A stretch of 64,000 bases of DNA. It comes from a virus. The translations under genes were made by a program, and so were the position numbers. The notes beneath the pieces are model-generated. The model was not told the origin of the DNA and searched no databases. It saw nothing but the letters and a program-made list of their open reading frames with translations. This document shows positions 19,405-27,886 of the stretch, piece by piece; within the stretch, counting starts at the first letter, position 1, and the number at the start of each line of letters is the position of its first letter. Where the stretch lies: positions 1 through 64,000 of the IMG/VR virus record IMGVR_UViG_3300020034_000007. One strand, written 5' to 3'.

Positions 19405-19454
19405 ATCAAATACCCCTCGTCTCCGTCCATAACAACGGTCGAGGGGTATTTGAT
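19405..19454. terminator. 15-bp perfect hairpin behind the tail chaperone fusion gene
   Basis: ATCAAATACCCCTCG (19405-19419) pairs perfectly with CGAGGGGTATTTGAT (19440-19454). The 20-nt loop holds a further CCGT/ACGG pairing. The first arm in the - strand transcript begins right after the frameshifted stop codon (19455-19457), so the hairpin lies between the chaperones and the tape measure and could reduce read-through into the latter. Confidence 0.75.
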
Positions 19455-20245
19455 CTAGCGCTTCTTTGACTTTATGTTTTCCATCTCGCGGGTATGCTTG
19501 TCATTATCTCGCTTCTCGCGTATCCCACGAAGCTCGAACAGGACTGTCCACTCGTCAATGAGATCAGGATGCTGATCGTACCAGCCGCCTTCTACTGGAA
19601 AGTGAGTCCACTTCGTATTCTCGCAAAGCCAAAACAGAAAGATAGACGAGGGAAGATTCCCGCCAGTTTCGCCACCGTTAATCCAGGCTTCCGCTTTTAC
19701 GCGGAATCGTCTTTTCCCGCTTCACGCTTGACGGCCGACTCGAGAAGATCTTCGAGGTTCTTCATCTCTTCGCGAATCGCATCAGCAGTCATCTCGCTCT
19801 GCATCCATGGATTAGCCTTGCGAATCGCACGCTCGAGACCGTCAAGTAGCTTCGGATCAGCCTGAAGGGACCACTTACCAAACTCGGAACCAAGACTAGC
19901 ATTCTTGTCGACCGAAATCGCCTTGAAAGATCCATCAGTCTGCTTCTTGACGATGTGCCAGCTCATCACCGAGCACTCGAAAAGGATCTCACGCTCGACA
20001 CCTGGATCAACCCGCACGCGCGCGTCACCAGTATTCTTCTCGAGCTTGATATCCTTGGTGGTCTTGGACTGGTACTTGCGTCGGTCGCCTTCAGTCATCT
20101 GCCGGAATTCAATCCACTGCAGGCCATCAGGGAAAGTCCAACGCTGCGTCTCGTTAAAGCCGAAGTAATCCTCATAGGCTGGCTCGTCAGGATCTACTCC
20201 AGCAGCAATCATGTTTTGTCGTGTAAGGTCAGTATCGGTTTCCAT
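19455..20245 (-). CDS. Tail assembly chaperone, long form made by -1 frameshift
   Basis: The reading frame opened by -1 slippage at GGGAAAA (19712-19718) continues for 86 codons to TAG at 19455-19457. Total product: 263 residues. The extension contains EAWINGGETGGNLP, WLCENTKWTHFP and WYDQHPDLIDEW, and ends in a basic tail. A short and a long product from one start is the conserved arrangement of siphophage tail assembly chaperones (lambda G/GT type), which bind the tape measure while the tail tube forms. No independent start is evident for the second frame. Confidence 0.82.
19697..20245 (-). CDS. Tail assembly chaperone, short form
   Basis: The 182-residue zero-frame product lies between the major tail protein and the tape measure, the standard position. 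It begins METDTDLTRQNMIAAG, contains RWTFPDGLQWIEFRQMTEG and a predicted helical C-terminal third (LEDLLESAVKREAGKDDSA). The slippery heptamer lies seven codons before its stop. It is expected to be the abundant form, with a minority of ribosomes shifting to make the fusion. Confidence 0.85.
   Translation of the reverse strand: METDTDLTRQNMIAAGVDPDEPAYEDYFGFNETQRWTFPDGLQWIEFRQMTEGDRRKYQSKTTKDIKLEKNTGDARVRVDPGVEREILFECSVMSWHIVKKQTDGSFKAISVDKNASLGSEFGKWSLQADPKLLDGLERAIRKANPWMQSEMTADAIREEMKNLEDLLESAVKREAGKDDSA
19712..19718 (-). promoter_or_regulatory. Programmed -1 ribosomal frameshift site
   Basis: The - strand reads G GGA AAA in the chaperone frame, a canonical X-XXY-YYZ slippery heptamer. 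Slipping by -1 gives GGG AAA A and joins the frame to an 86-codon downstream frame lacking its own start. Location just before the zero-frame stop matches other siphophage chaperone genes. Confidence 0.82.
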
Positions 20246-20276
20246 TGGTGACCCTTTCTAGGTCTTGTGTGGAATT

Positions 20277-20323
20277 ATTAACCCCAGGCAGGCTAGCCGG
20301 TATTTAGCCTGCCTGGGGTTAAT
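20277..20323. terminator. 19-bp perfect hairpin behind the major tail protein gene
   Basis: ATTAACCCCAGGCAGGCTA (20277-20295) and its exact complement (20305-20323) flank a 9-nt loop. It lies between the major tail protein stop (20341) and the chaperone start (20245), and probably trims transcription so that the tube protein is made in excess. Confidence 0.82.
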
Positions 20324-20340
20324 GCACCCCGGGGGGGTTA

Positions 20341-21369
20341 TTACGCGATGGTCGCGCGACCTGTTTTGGCAACGGAAGTCATGATCGGAGTAGCAGGCAC
20401 AGGACGAATAGCCTGAATATCAATACTCGGCTCGATGATATCGTCACCACTCGGACTGAAGTTATAAGGCTTCAGAATCGACTGAGGGATAGTAAAGGCA
20501 ATCTGCTGGGCCGTCAACGGAGTACCTGCGACAATGTTCTCATAAGTAGCAACGTTAATAACCAGAGCTTGCTTTGTCGGAATACCACCAGGCGCAGTAG
20601 CAGCAGCCGTACCATATACGGCCTGGCGCCACAGTGCACTATCCTGCTGGCGAATCGTAACGCTGGCCGTAACTTCACGACGCTTCGGGACAACACTTCC
20701 AAGGTAAAGACTACCCAGACGGAAGTCAGTATCATCGAAGTTATTGTTGATATCTAGGCTGAAAGACTTCGCCGGAAGAGTCACACCGTTGTAAGTCACT
20801 GTAACATTCGTACCGACGATCATCGGCAGGCTGTCAAACAGTGCAGTCGGAGTATTCATGTCGGTTGGGGTAATACCCGCAACCTGCTTCAACGCGATGA
20901 GGCCAGCGGTACCCATAAGGTAACCGTCAGCCGCAGCTTCCAGGTGAAGCGTATTGACGACTGTGTCCGTGTAGTCGAAGCACTCCAGACCGGCACCAAT
21001 GAGCTCCTCGACCGAGTAATACGGAAGAGCGGCAGCATCGGAAGGTGTGATCGTATGAGTCGTAATACCCGTCGTGGTAACCTGAGCAGTCGTCCCCATG
21101 CAGGCATACAACAGAGATAGGAACGACTCTATGCGGGCATAGAAGTCGTAGCTACCAGACCACTTAACGGGCCCCAGGTAGGAGTCCGTAATATCGCGAC
21201 CGCCACCGATCTCGGGGTCTGGGATCATAAGCGTTCGGTCGGTGCCAAGCGATCCACTGCGAAGCTTAATACCAATACCCGCAGTCGCAATGTCAGAAGC
21301 AAATGTCCCAAGGACAGACTGCTTGCGAAGCAGAATGTGGCCTGGCTGTGAAGAATACCCTGCCGCCAT
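20341..21369 (-). CDS. Major tail (tube) protein
   Basis: A 342-residue protein immediately upstream of the tail chaperones. Strand-rich sequence with YLGPVKWSGSYDFYARIESFLSLL, FSLDINNNFDDTDFRLGSLYLG and REVTASVTIRQQD is characteristic of tube proteins. These form stacked hexamer rings around the tape measure. Start ATG 21369. A strong hairpin follows the gene, in line with high expression. Confidence 0.85.
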   Translation of the reverse strand: MAAGYSSQPGHILLRKQSVLGTFASDIATAGIGIKLRSGSLGTDRTLMIPDPEIGGGRDITDSYLGPVKWSGSYDFYARIESFLSLLYACMGTTAQVTTTGITTHTITPSDAAALPYYSVEELIGAGLECFDYTDTVVNTLHLEAAADGYLMGTAGLIALKQVAGITPTDMNTPTALFDSLPMIVGTNVTVTYNGVTLPAKSFSLDINNNFDDTDFRLGSLYLGSVVPKRREVTASVTIRQQDSALWRQAVYGTAAATAPGGIPTKQALVINVATYENIVAGTPLTAQQIAFTIPQSILKPYNFSPSGDDIIEPSIDIQAIRPVPATPIMTSVAKTGRATIA

Positions 21370-21371
21370 TA

Positions 21372-21704
21372 TTAGCTGCCCTTCTTCTCGTCAGCCTTTA
21401 CGTCACCGTTAGGCTTCTGTAGTACCTCGGATGAGGTCGGCACAGGAGGTGCAGACACCTCGGCGGGTACGACAGGCCCGGTGACTGGCGGCTTCTCGGA
21501 AGCCTTGACACGTTCTTGCATCTCGGCAATTTGCTGGTCCAAGGTCTTACTCTCATTAACCAGCGCAACGCCATCGATCAAGCGCTGACTGCCGTAAAGG
21601 TTCTCGGTCTCTTCTGCTTTTAGAAGAGCAAGCTGTTCACGCTTCTGCTCATTCTCTGAACGAAGGTAATCGAGGTCTTCGTCAGTAGGCAGGTTATCAG
21701 GCAT
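21372..21704 (-). CDS. Small coiled-coil protein of the connector region
   Basis: 110 residues: an acidic helical first half (LDYLRSENEQKREQLALLK, TLDQQIAEMQERVKA) with coiled-coil character, then a Pro/Val-rich disordered tail (PPVTGPVVPAEVSAPPVP). It lies between tail terminator and tube genes. No family recognised. It overlaps the upstream gene by 8 bp. Confidence 0.6.
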   Translation of the reverse strand: MPDNLPTDEDLDYLRSENEQKREQLALLKAEETENLYGSQRLIDGVALVNESKTLDQQIAEMQERVKASEKPPVTGPVVPAEVSAPPVPTSSEVLQKPNGDVKADEKKGS

Positions 21705-22200
21705 TTACTTTCTCAACCTCCAACATAAGATCGTTAGTGCAAAGGTACAGGTTCTCGCCGTTGACCTGGTTATTCCTATACCTTCCAGCCCTGACCCAGA
21801 ACCTCTTGAGTCTCTTGATCGTTCCGTTCAGAGTCGCTGTAAGTCCGCCCAATTGTTGCCGTAGTGGGGGGTCACTGCCAAGGATAGTGCGTAACGTTTC
21901 GGCCAGCACTGCATGCCAACTCAGACCAATAATCTCATCTGAATGCCGAACAAACCCTTGCACCATGATCGAGTACATTTCAAGCGTAGGACTGCGCGCG
22001 AAATCCACTCCCATCATCTCCTGTGAATTCGGAGTTGGCAGCCAGTTGTCAGCCCAGACACCAATCGAGAAGTTAAGATCCTGCGTACGTAGTGGACGCT
22101 TAAGAACAATCAACCTATCATCTTCCATGGCAAACCGAGCAGCGACGAGCTGGACGACGTTGTTAGGAAAGATAGATCCATTGTCAAAGTCAATTGGCAT
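21697..22200 (-). CDS. Tail terminator / head-tail joining protein
   Basis: 167 residues. Position (after the gp10-like neck protein, before the tube protein) and size fit the tail terminator that caps the tube and docks it to the head. PNNVVQLVAARFAMEDDRL at the N-terminus and LWADNWLP-like strands are compatible with the fold but not diagnostic. The start overlaps the preceding stop (TAATG). Confidence 0.6.
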   Translation of the reverse strand: MPIDFDNGSIFPNNVVQLVAARFAMEDDRLIVLKRPLRTQDLNFSIGVWADNWLPTPNSQEMMGVDFARSPTLEMYSIMVQGFVRHSDEIIGLSWHAVLAETLRTILGSDPPLRQQLGGLTATLNGTIKRLKRFWVRAGRYRNNQVNGENLYLCTNDLMLEVEKVNA

Positions 22201-22709
22201 TAGAGGATTCCACCTTCAATTGCAGCCTGAATACTCATAGCCAAGCTGTTCAACAATGTTGCGGCATCAGTCTCATTAAGTCCAACAACAGGACGAGCGG
22301 GTACGACACCACGTGCACCCGACTGAGCTGTATTGAACTTAGCTTGAAGTACTGGATCACCAGTAGGCTCTGGTGTCTGAAACGTCACACCAGAAGGATC
22401 CATCGTCATAGTACCTGAAGCATTGACGATGTAATCCTCTAATCCACCTGACCGATGAAGAATCGGACCTGATCCATACTGCTGGCGAAGGCGATCTGCA
22501 ATCGTTACCGGTGACAACGGAGCCCAAGGTCCGGATACATCATCACCCTCACCGGAGAACCTTATAGCGGCTCTTTCGGATAGGTGATGCTTAGCTTCAC
22601 CCTGCATCCAGAACGCTAGAGAGGCTGAATCAATAGCACGATCAAGAGCAGTAAGTACTTTAGTTACTCCTAGATCTTCAGCTTCCGAGGACCATAGAAA
22701 ACCTGTCAT
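22200..22709 (-). CDS. Neck protein, HK97 gp10/virion morphogenesis-like
   Basis: 169 residues with an internal SERAAIRFSGEGDDVSGPW-APLSPVTIADR block. W-x-PL-x-x-x-T is typical of phage virion morphogenesis (gp10/GpG-type) proteins, followed by ILHRSGGL. Such proteins join connector and tail. The start overlaps the upstream stop. Confidence 0.65.
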   Translation of the reverse strand: MTGFLWSSEAEDLGVTKVLTALDRAIDSASLAFWMQGEAKHHLSERAAIRFSGEGDDVSGPWAPLSPVTIADRLRQQYGSGPILHRSGGLEDYIVNASGTMTMDPSGVTFQTPEPTGDPVLQAKFNTAQSGARGVVPARPVVGLNETDAATLLNSLAMSIQAAIEGGIL

Positions 22710-24316
22710 GACCAGCTAGCCCCCTCTCGGACGTGCCTTGTTGCCGTCACCCAGGCACTGCCATCCCAAACCTTGACAGTATCACTTCCATAAGCTAGAA
22801 CCAAACTATCCACTAAGCCAGTGTTATCAATCAGTATCTTCTGGCTTATTAAAACTTGATTCTGAATATCAGCTAGTCCGGCAAGATCTGTAATAATTCG
22901 ACTGTACTCTTTGATAACCAAATCAGTTATACCAGCAGAATCAGTAATCGTAATCTGGTGATTTACAGCCTGGCCAATATTGTCAGTTAATCCAGCATTA
23001 TCTGTATTTATTTGCGTACCGGCACCTGATGAAATCTGAGAAACGAGATCACTAGAGCCAGTACTGTCAATAAGCACACGCGCCACAGCTGACGTTTGGG
23101 ATATCATGTCGGTTGAACCAGATGTATCAGTAGAAACTCGAGTAGCATTCACAGTCTGACCTGTAATGTCAGCAGCGCCAGCCGAGTCAGTAAACGTTTG
23201 CGTATAAGAATTTACCCCAGACTGAATTATATTATCAGTCAGTCCAGCCGAATCAGTCTCAATATCAGAATAAACAACTGAATAATTAATATCCTGATCT
23301 GTAGATCCAGTATCATCGCTAATAATACGAATTACAGTCTGAGCTACAACAGACAGATCAGTAAGTCCCGTACTATCAACAATCGTTCGAGCTGTAGCAT
23401 CTACCTGAGACGTAGTATCAATCAGGCCCGCACTGTCGATGATAGTGCGTGCGTAGTTTGTAGCACTCACAAGTGCATCCGTTATACCAGCTAAATCAAT
23501 AACAGACCGCATCGCCGACGACATCCGCGAGGGTACGTCAGTAAGACCGACGCTGTCTATAACTGGGCGAATATAAGCAGAAGTTTGTGAAGATATATCA
23601 GTGAGTCCACCGCTATCCGTAGCCGGTCGTCCGTAGGAAGCTGTCTGTGCTGATACATCTGTAGTACCACTGCTATCAATGTTAGTCTGAGTATAACCAG
23701 TACCGCCGCCGCTGACGGTGTAGGTGATGACGATGCCGACGACGGCCTGCGAGGTTGACGAACCGGTGCACGACGTGGCCGCGTTCGACGCGAGTGTCTG
23801 CGCGCCGACCGCGCACGACACCTTCGTGCCCGTGTTCGTCGTGACGGCGTCGGTGCCGAGCTCGGTGTAGCCACCGGACAGCGTCAAGTCCGCGAGCGTC
23901 CCCGACGACGACGCACCGAACGCAGCGTAGGCCCGGTCCGTCGACGACGCCTGCGTGCCCGTGGGGCCGACCGGGAGGGATGTGGTCGCGCCGCTGCCCG
24001 CGGTCGCGCTCGTGTCGAACGTGAGCGTCCCGGCTTCCTCGGTGATCCACCCGCACGTCGGGCCGGCGATCGGGATGGTGAAGTTAGTCTCGCCGGCACT
24101 CGTGCGGCGGAACACGTAGATCGCCGAGTTGGTGTCCTTCTCAGCGTCCCTCGTCCACCCGGTCAGAGTCCCTGGGGCGGTGCCGCCGAGGAAGTTGTCG
24201 GAGTTGAGGAACAGCAGGATCGTGTTCCCGGTGGTGGTGGCGCCGGCGAACGCCGCCAGGACTGTCGTGGGCGCCGTAGCCGTGCCGGTGGAGAACGACG
24301 CCGGCGACTGCACCAT
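22706..24316 (-). CDS. Repeat-rich accessory virion protein, chimeric
   Basis: 536 residues in three parts. Residues 1-205 form a strand-rich domain (TTVLAAFAGATTTGNTILLF, GWTRDAEKDTNSAIYVFRR) resembling carbohydrate-binding jelly-roll domains, encoded by strikingly GC-rich DNA. Residues ~211-512 are about fifteen repeats of ~20 residues with consensus I-x-DSxGLTDxxxQxxxxxR. The end (VKVWDGSAWVTATRHV) matches a motif often closing actinobacteriophage virion proteins. It sits between head-tail connector genes, and its start follows another accessory gene. A surface fibre or decoration role is inferred; nothing enzymatic was seen. Confidence 0.65.
   Translation of the reverse strand: MVQSPASFSTGTATAPTTVLAAFAGATTTGNTILLFLNSDNFLGGTAPGTLTGWTRDAEKDTNSAIYVFRRTSAGETNFTIPIAGPTCGWITEEAGTLTFDTSATAGSGATTSLPVGPTGTQASSTDRAYAAFGASSSGTLADLTLSGGYTELGTDAVTTNTGTKVSCAVGAQTLASNAATSCTGSSTSQAVVGIVITYTVSGGGTGYTQTNIDSSGTTDVSAQTASYGRPATDSGGLTDISSQTSAYIRPVIDSVGLTDVPSRMSSAMRSVIDLAGITDALVSATNYARTIIDSAGLIDTTSQVDATARTIVDSTGLTDLSVVAQTVIRIISDDTGSTDQDINYSVVYSDIETDSAGLTDNIIQSGVNSYTQTFTDSAGAADITGQTVNATRVSTDTSGSTDMISQTSAVARVLIDSTGSSDLVSQISSGAGTQINTDNAGLTDNIGQAVNHQITITDSAGITDLVIKEYSRIITDLAGLADIQNQVLISQKILIDNTGLVDSLVLAYGSDTVKVWDGSAWVTATRHVREGASWS
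22781..23686 (-). repeat. About fifteen 20-residue DSxGLTD repeats
   Basis: Examples of repeat starts are ATDSGGLTD, VIDSVGLTD, IIDSAGLID, IVDSTGLTD, ETDSAGLTD, TITDSAGITD and ITDLAGLAD. Spacing is 19-22 residues. At DNA level the copies have diverged but keep the same AT-richer composition, unlike the head domain. The period suggests a solenoid or beta-helix-like stalk. Confidence 0.85.
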
Positions 24317-24332
24317 CAGAACGTCACCATTC

Positions 24333-25262
24333 TCAAATCAGCGACAGCGGGTTACCAAGATCATCAAAGTTCTCCGACCATGCCACTTGTCCCATCGGAG
24401 TAGTATTCGACGTGCCCCGTCCGAGGTAAGGACGAGAGCGGTTAAGTGATAGGTCAAACACATTCCCTGTTGCCTCATAAGTAATGTTCGAAGTAAGACC
24501 ACCATCATAGCATCGAAGAATCTCGTTGTTATCAGCGCCAGACTTACCAACAAGATAGGAGTCATGTACCGCTGCATGCATCGTAGTGCCTGATGTCATA
24601 TCGGCAAACTGCATTCCAGATGAACCGAGCTGGGCAATATTCATTGTCTCCATGTAAAGCAGAACTCGATCAAACGTAACGTTTCCTGCTCCACCCGACA
24701 ATTGAACACCGTCGTTATGGTCCCCGCCGTCAACCGCCTTAGTCTTGATAATCGACTCAGTTATCATCGTACCAATTACCGTACCGCCATTCGCGCGAGC
24801 CCCATCCGTGTCGCCTTGAAACAGGCATCGCAACGCGTAATAGTCCTCCCACTGCGTGTTCTGCTCTCCATCCGGCACTGGCGGGTCGAACGTTACAAAT
24901 TCCATGCCGAGCCCAGGATGATGGGTGCCAGAGAAATCGTTGTAGATCGATGTAGAGAGGCAGCCTTTGAACGTACACCACGGAATATCAAGGCGAATAC
25001 GATCAGTATGGAGTTTTGTGAACACATACGGATCACCCTGAACCCCCGATCCAGTATGCGGGCCAGCTAGAAAATCCGACGCAACATGCGTCGATCCTGT
25101 CCAGTCTACTAGATCCCCAAGGATTAGTTTCCGACCTAGCCCCGGATCAAGATAAGAAGTGTAACCAACAAGTGTACTCTCGCCGCCAATTAACTGTGAC
25201 CCATGAGTAATTACATCAGGTGGCTGCATTAAGCCAATCTGAATAGCAATCGTACGAGCCAT
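24333..25262 (-). CDS. Virion-associated right-handed beta-helix-like protein
   Basis: The start is set at ATG 25262, which has AAGGGAA upstream; an in-frame start 51 bp earlier overlaps the previous gene. The 309-residue product contains stacked short strands with HNDGVQLSGGAGNVTFDRVLL and SYLVGKSGADNNEILRC, typical of parallel beta-helix (pectate-lyase-like) proteins that bind or cut polysaccharide. It is in the connector region, not with the fibres, so it may be a head or neck appendage. Catalytic residues were not identified. Confidence 0.6.
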   Translation of the reverse strand: MARTIAIQIGLMQPPDVITHGSQLIGGESTLVGYTSYLDPGLGRKLILGDLVDWTGSTHVASDFLAGPHTGSGVQGDPYVFTKLHTDRIRLDIPWCTFKGCLSTSIYNDFSGTHHPGLGMEFVTFDPPVPDGEQNTQWEDYYALRCLFQGDTDGARANGGTVIGTMITESIIKTKAVDGGDHNDGVQLSGGAGNVTFDRVLLYMETMNIAQLGSSGMQFADMTSGTTMHAAVHDSYLVGKSGADNNEILRCYDGGLTSNITYEATGNVFDLSLNRSRPYLGRGTSNTTPMGQVAWSENFDDLGNPLSLI

Positions 25263-25285
25263 CAGTATTTCCCTTAAAGCCAGGC

Positions 25286-26134
25286 TTAGGTACCAAGGAA
25301 CTTCTGGTTCCAAGTTATGCCTAGCGTATCCAATGTACCCTTTAGAACTGTCGGTGAAAGTAGACCCCTTGCAACTGTTCCCTTGGTTGCACCCGAGGTC
25401 ACGTTCGTATCCGTGAAAGGATGCTCGGCAATAATCGCCACCTCGGCAAGAGGAGTCACGGGAGCGTTAGCTTCACCAGCATTCCAGGTAGTTTTGAATA
25501 CCGTATAACAGCCGAGGTTATTACCCAGATTAGAAAACTGTGGATAAGTTGCATCGAACGGCTTATTGGCAGTTACACCAGTCGGATAGGTAACGATATC
25601 CATACCGGCCGGAGTAGCCTTATTAGCTGCAGTAGTCCCTGTACCAAGTTTCATTCCATTTACAACAGGGTAAGTTTGCGCAGCAGCACTGGCAATACCT
25701 GTAACAGTACCGCCCGACGAGTAAGCGCCGGGCGCTGCACCGACAGGAATCGTAAAAGTGGTGGTCGATCCAACAGTCGAGATTACCCACGTGCCGTTAA
25801 CTCCGGTTGCACCAACAACGCCAGCAATAGTAACCTTGTCGCCTACTCCAAGGCCATGTGCACCTGAAGTCGTCACCACAGCTGATGCAGCATTCGTAAC
25901 ACCAGTAATCGTCACCGTAAGCAGTGTCATGACGGGGTAGTTCCGGCATGCGTAGTACTGGTCGCCCCAGTTCGTGATAAGATTCTTGAACGGCACAAAC
26001 ATCTTCAGATCACCATGCTCATCAAAGAGCTCAGCCCAACCAAACCCCCGAATGCCCACTGCGTCGTCCTGCTCACGGGACGCCTCCAGCGAGGAGATGA
26101 ACTGGTCGATCATCCGCGCCGAGTCGGTTTTCAT
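25286..26134 (-). CDS. Accessory virion protein with Ig-like insert
   Basis: 282 residues, AGGAG upstream of ATG 26134. The N-terminal part (FGWAELFDEHGDLKMFVPF, ITNWGDQYYA) and C-terminal part (FKTTWNAGEANA, EVAIIAEHPFTD, KGTLDTLGITWNQKFLG) look like one domain. They are split by a Gly/Thr/Val-rich insert at ~72-150 (GVTNAASAVVTTSGAHGLG, VGDKVTIAGVVG) of the kind found as surface Ig-like or fibre modules. Family is otherwise unknown; likely a structural protein from position. Confidence 0.55.
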   Translation of the reverse strand: MKTDSARMIDQFISSLEASREQDDAVGIRGFGWAELFDEHGDLKMFVPFKNLITNWGDQYYACRNYPVMTLLTVTITGVTNAASAVVTTSGAHGLGVGDKVTIAGVVGATGVNGTWVISTVGSTTTFTIPVGAAPGAYSSGGTVTGIASAAAQTYPVVNGMKLGTGTTAANKATPAGMDIVTYPTGVTANKPFDATYPQFSNLGNNLGCYTVFKTTWNAGEANAPVTPLAEVAIIAEHPFTDTNVTSGATKGTVARGLLSPTVLKGTLDTLGITWNQKFLGT

Positions 26135-26181
26135 AAGGTCAGGCTCCTGTCGTGGTACTCTAAAGGTTTATGATAGAAAAT

Positions 26182-26934
26182 TTACAGTTCTATCCATTGA
26201 TCAAAGGATCCGACTGTAATTCCAAGAATTGAATCCGGATCAGTTGGCCCGGTGAATACCTTCACTCTAGTGGTAGCAGCTAGGATATCCGATGCTTCCG
26301 CTCCGGTAGGCAATACATAATGATCAGTGTCCCATACAAGAAAAGCAGGAACGCCAAGACCGGCTAAATCACTAGGCTGGATATATGTTGCACCTGGAAT
26401 GACTGGAATCGTTACGATGACATCAAACAAGTCGATGTCACCACCGTTGTAAGGTACCTCCATGGCAAACGACGTAGAGTACCCAGTCAAAGCTACAGCG
26501 ACGTTGTACGTCCAACCTGATGGCGTCAGATCAGGATCATCGGTGGCAATTACGTCAACAGTAAACTCTCCATCAACATCCAGAATGGCCGTAATGCCAC
26601 CCGGAAGAATAAATATCTTACCATCAGCATCCTTGAGCAACTGAGTCATACTGAACGTAACAGTACCAACTGCAGCGTCACCATTATAATCAACATACTT
26701 GCCATGAACGGTTATACTCGTTACATCAGGAGGAAGCGCAGTTAACGGGAAAGCCAAAGACTCTGGACCAGCACCAAGAAGAATAAAAGGACCAAACGTA
26801 GGCCCTACATCTGGAGTATCTGTCTGCTCTTCTGGTCTGTCATAATCATCAGCTACAGGTGGATAAGGAGCTCTATGAGCCGGAAAGACTCGATGCTCAA
26901 AAACATCAACACCGACCCTGAACGGACCAGTCAT
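26182..26934 (-). CDS. Probable structural protein with Ig-like fold
   Basis: The ATG at 26934 with GAGGTGG upstream is preferred to a GTG three codons earlier; it overlaps the preceding stop (ATGA). The 250-residue product has a Pro-rich N-terminus and strand patterns such as VTSITVHGKYVDYNGDA, TVTFSMTQLLKD and DVDGEFTVDVIATDD, compatible with Ig or transthyretin-like folds. No enzymatic motif. It lies among connector genes. Confidence 0.5.
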   Translation of the reverse strand: MTGPFRVGVDVFEHRVFPAHRAPYPPVADDYDRPEEQTDTPDVGPTFGPFILLGAGPESLAFPLTALPPDVTSITVHGKYVDYNGDAAVGTVTFSMTQLLKDADGKIFILPGGITAILDVDGEFTVDVIATDDPDLTPSGWTYNVAVALTGYSTSFAMEVPYNGGDIDLFDVIVTIPVIPGATYIQPSDLAGLGVPAFLVWDTDHYVLPTGAEASDILAATTRVKVFTGPTDPDSILGITVGSFDQWIEL

Positions 26935-27446
26935 CGGATCCACCTCGGATCATAATAGACCGGCTTGGCTGCCCAGCCATAGAAAGCCTCAACCTGTGAA
27001 TATGGATCTAGGTTAGCAACTCGTGCACCATGAAGTGCACCAAGTCCGCCGTCATCTCCATCGTCATCGCCAGGTGGATTAAGATCAATATCACCCTTGA
27101 GAATCATCGTCAAGGTAGCTTCAGCCTCGTCAATCAAAGACTGGCCATAGCTTACTACCTTAACAGGGCCGTTCTGATAACCCATGGAGCCAAGCTCACG
27201 AGACTGATTGATCTCCAGAAGAAGTCTACCTGAAGCAAGATTATTCGCAATACGTTGGATTAGGATCCAAGCGGGGACACTTACAGTAGATGAGGTAAAC
27301 GGTACAACGTACAGAAAACCCAACTTTGAATCAATCTCATTACTGGCATCATCGACATGCTTGTCTTTCAAATCATCTTTGCATGGCAAATCACCAATAA
27401 GGAGATCGTCCTTACTGCTGTAAGTGACCCGAGTCGGACCCGGCAT
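26931..27446 (-). CDS. Head-tail connector / adaptor-like protein
   Basis: 171 residues. Position (second after the major capsid gene), size and a helical middle (WILIQRIANNLASGRLLLEI, SLIDEAEATLTMILKGDI) fit the head completion adaptor that docks on the portal (HK97 gp6-like). A DDDGDDGG acidic loop and an aromatic C-terminus follow. Assignment is by context. Confidence 0.55.
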   Translation of the reverse strand: MPGPTRVTYSSKDDLLIGDLPCKDDLKDKHVDDASNEIDSKLGFLYVVPFTSSTVSVPAWILIQRIANNLASGRLLLEINQSRELGSMGYQNGPVKVVSYGQSLIDEAEATLTMILKGDIDLNPPGDDDGDDGGLGALHGARVANLDPYSQVEAFYGWAAKPVYYDPRWIR

Positions 27447-27797
27447 TTAGCTAGCAGACTTCTTCGGAGGCACAGCCGGAGCCGGGGCTGCCTTCTTGGT
27501 TGAAGACTTAGCCTCAACCGGAGCATCAGCCTCTTCAACCGACATACTCTCGGGAAGAAAGTCCGGCACGTCAGCCGCAGTGCCAAGCGGCTTGTTACGA
27601 ACGTCAGAATACGTACGGTACTCTGAACTCACTCCGACATAGTGACTCACGTCGTTGCTGTCGTGGTTAAAAGGAGCGTTTGTGTTGTTATAAGCGTCTG
27701 AATCTTCCGGATTAACAGTACCTGGAAGATCAGCACTACCTGTCGTCTTGTAGGAGGTCTTGGTCTCAGTGACCTTACCACCTCGAACATCGGCCAT
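27447..27797 (-). CDS. Small low-complexity protein after the major capsid gene
   Basis: 116 residues, polar and probably disordered. It has a KSSTKKAAPAPAVPPKKSAS-type Lys/Ala/Pro tail like those of many phage head-associated proteins. No domain recognised. It starts 90 bp downstream of the capsid stop, beyond a hairpin. Confidence 0.6.
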   Translation of the reverse strand: MADVRGGKVTETKTSYKTTGSADLPGTVNPEDSDAYNNTNAPFNHDSNDVSHYVGVSSEYRTYSDVRNKPLGTAADVPDFLPESMSVEEADAPVEAKSSTKKAAPAPAVPPKKSAS

Positions 27798-27827
27798 GAG
27801 CTGTTTCCTCTCGGATTCTTTACGTGG

Positions 27828-27869
27828 CCGAAGGACCAGAGGCTGGACCAGAGACCTCCGGCCCTTCGG
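27828..27869. terminator. Hairpin behind the major capsid gene (attenuator)
   Basis: CCGAAGG (27828-27834) pairs with CCTTCGG (27863-27869), and inside it GAGG pairs with CCTC (27839-27842/27855-27858). It is the only structured element in the gap after the capsid gene and probably acts as a partial terminator, leaving capsid message most abundant. Confidence 0.55.
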
Positions 27870-27886
27870 GGCTTAGCTTCTAGTGC

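Noticed and set aside
22706-24316. Long opposite-strand and alternate-frame ORFs in 23,550-24,450 (Arg/Pro-rich products)
   Set aside because: They arise from the extreme GC content of the head domain; they lack ribosome sites and their products are low-complexity.
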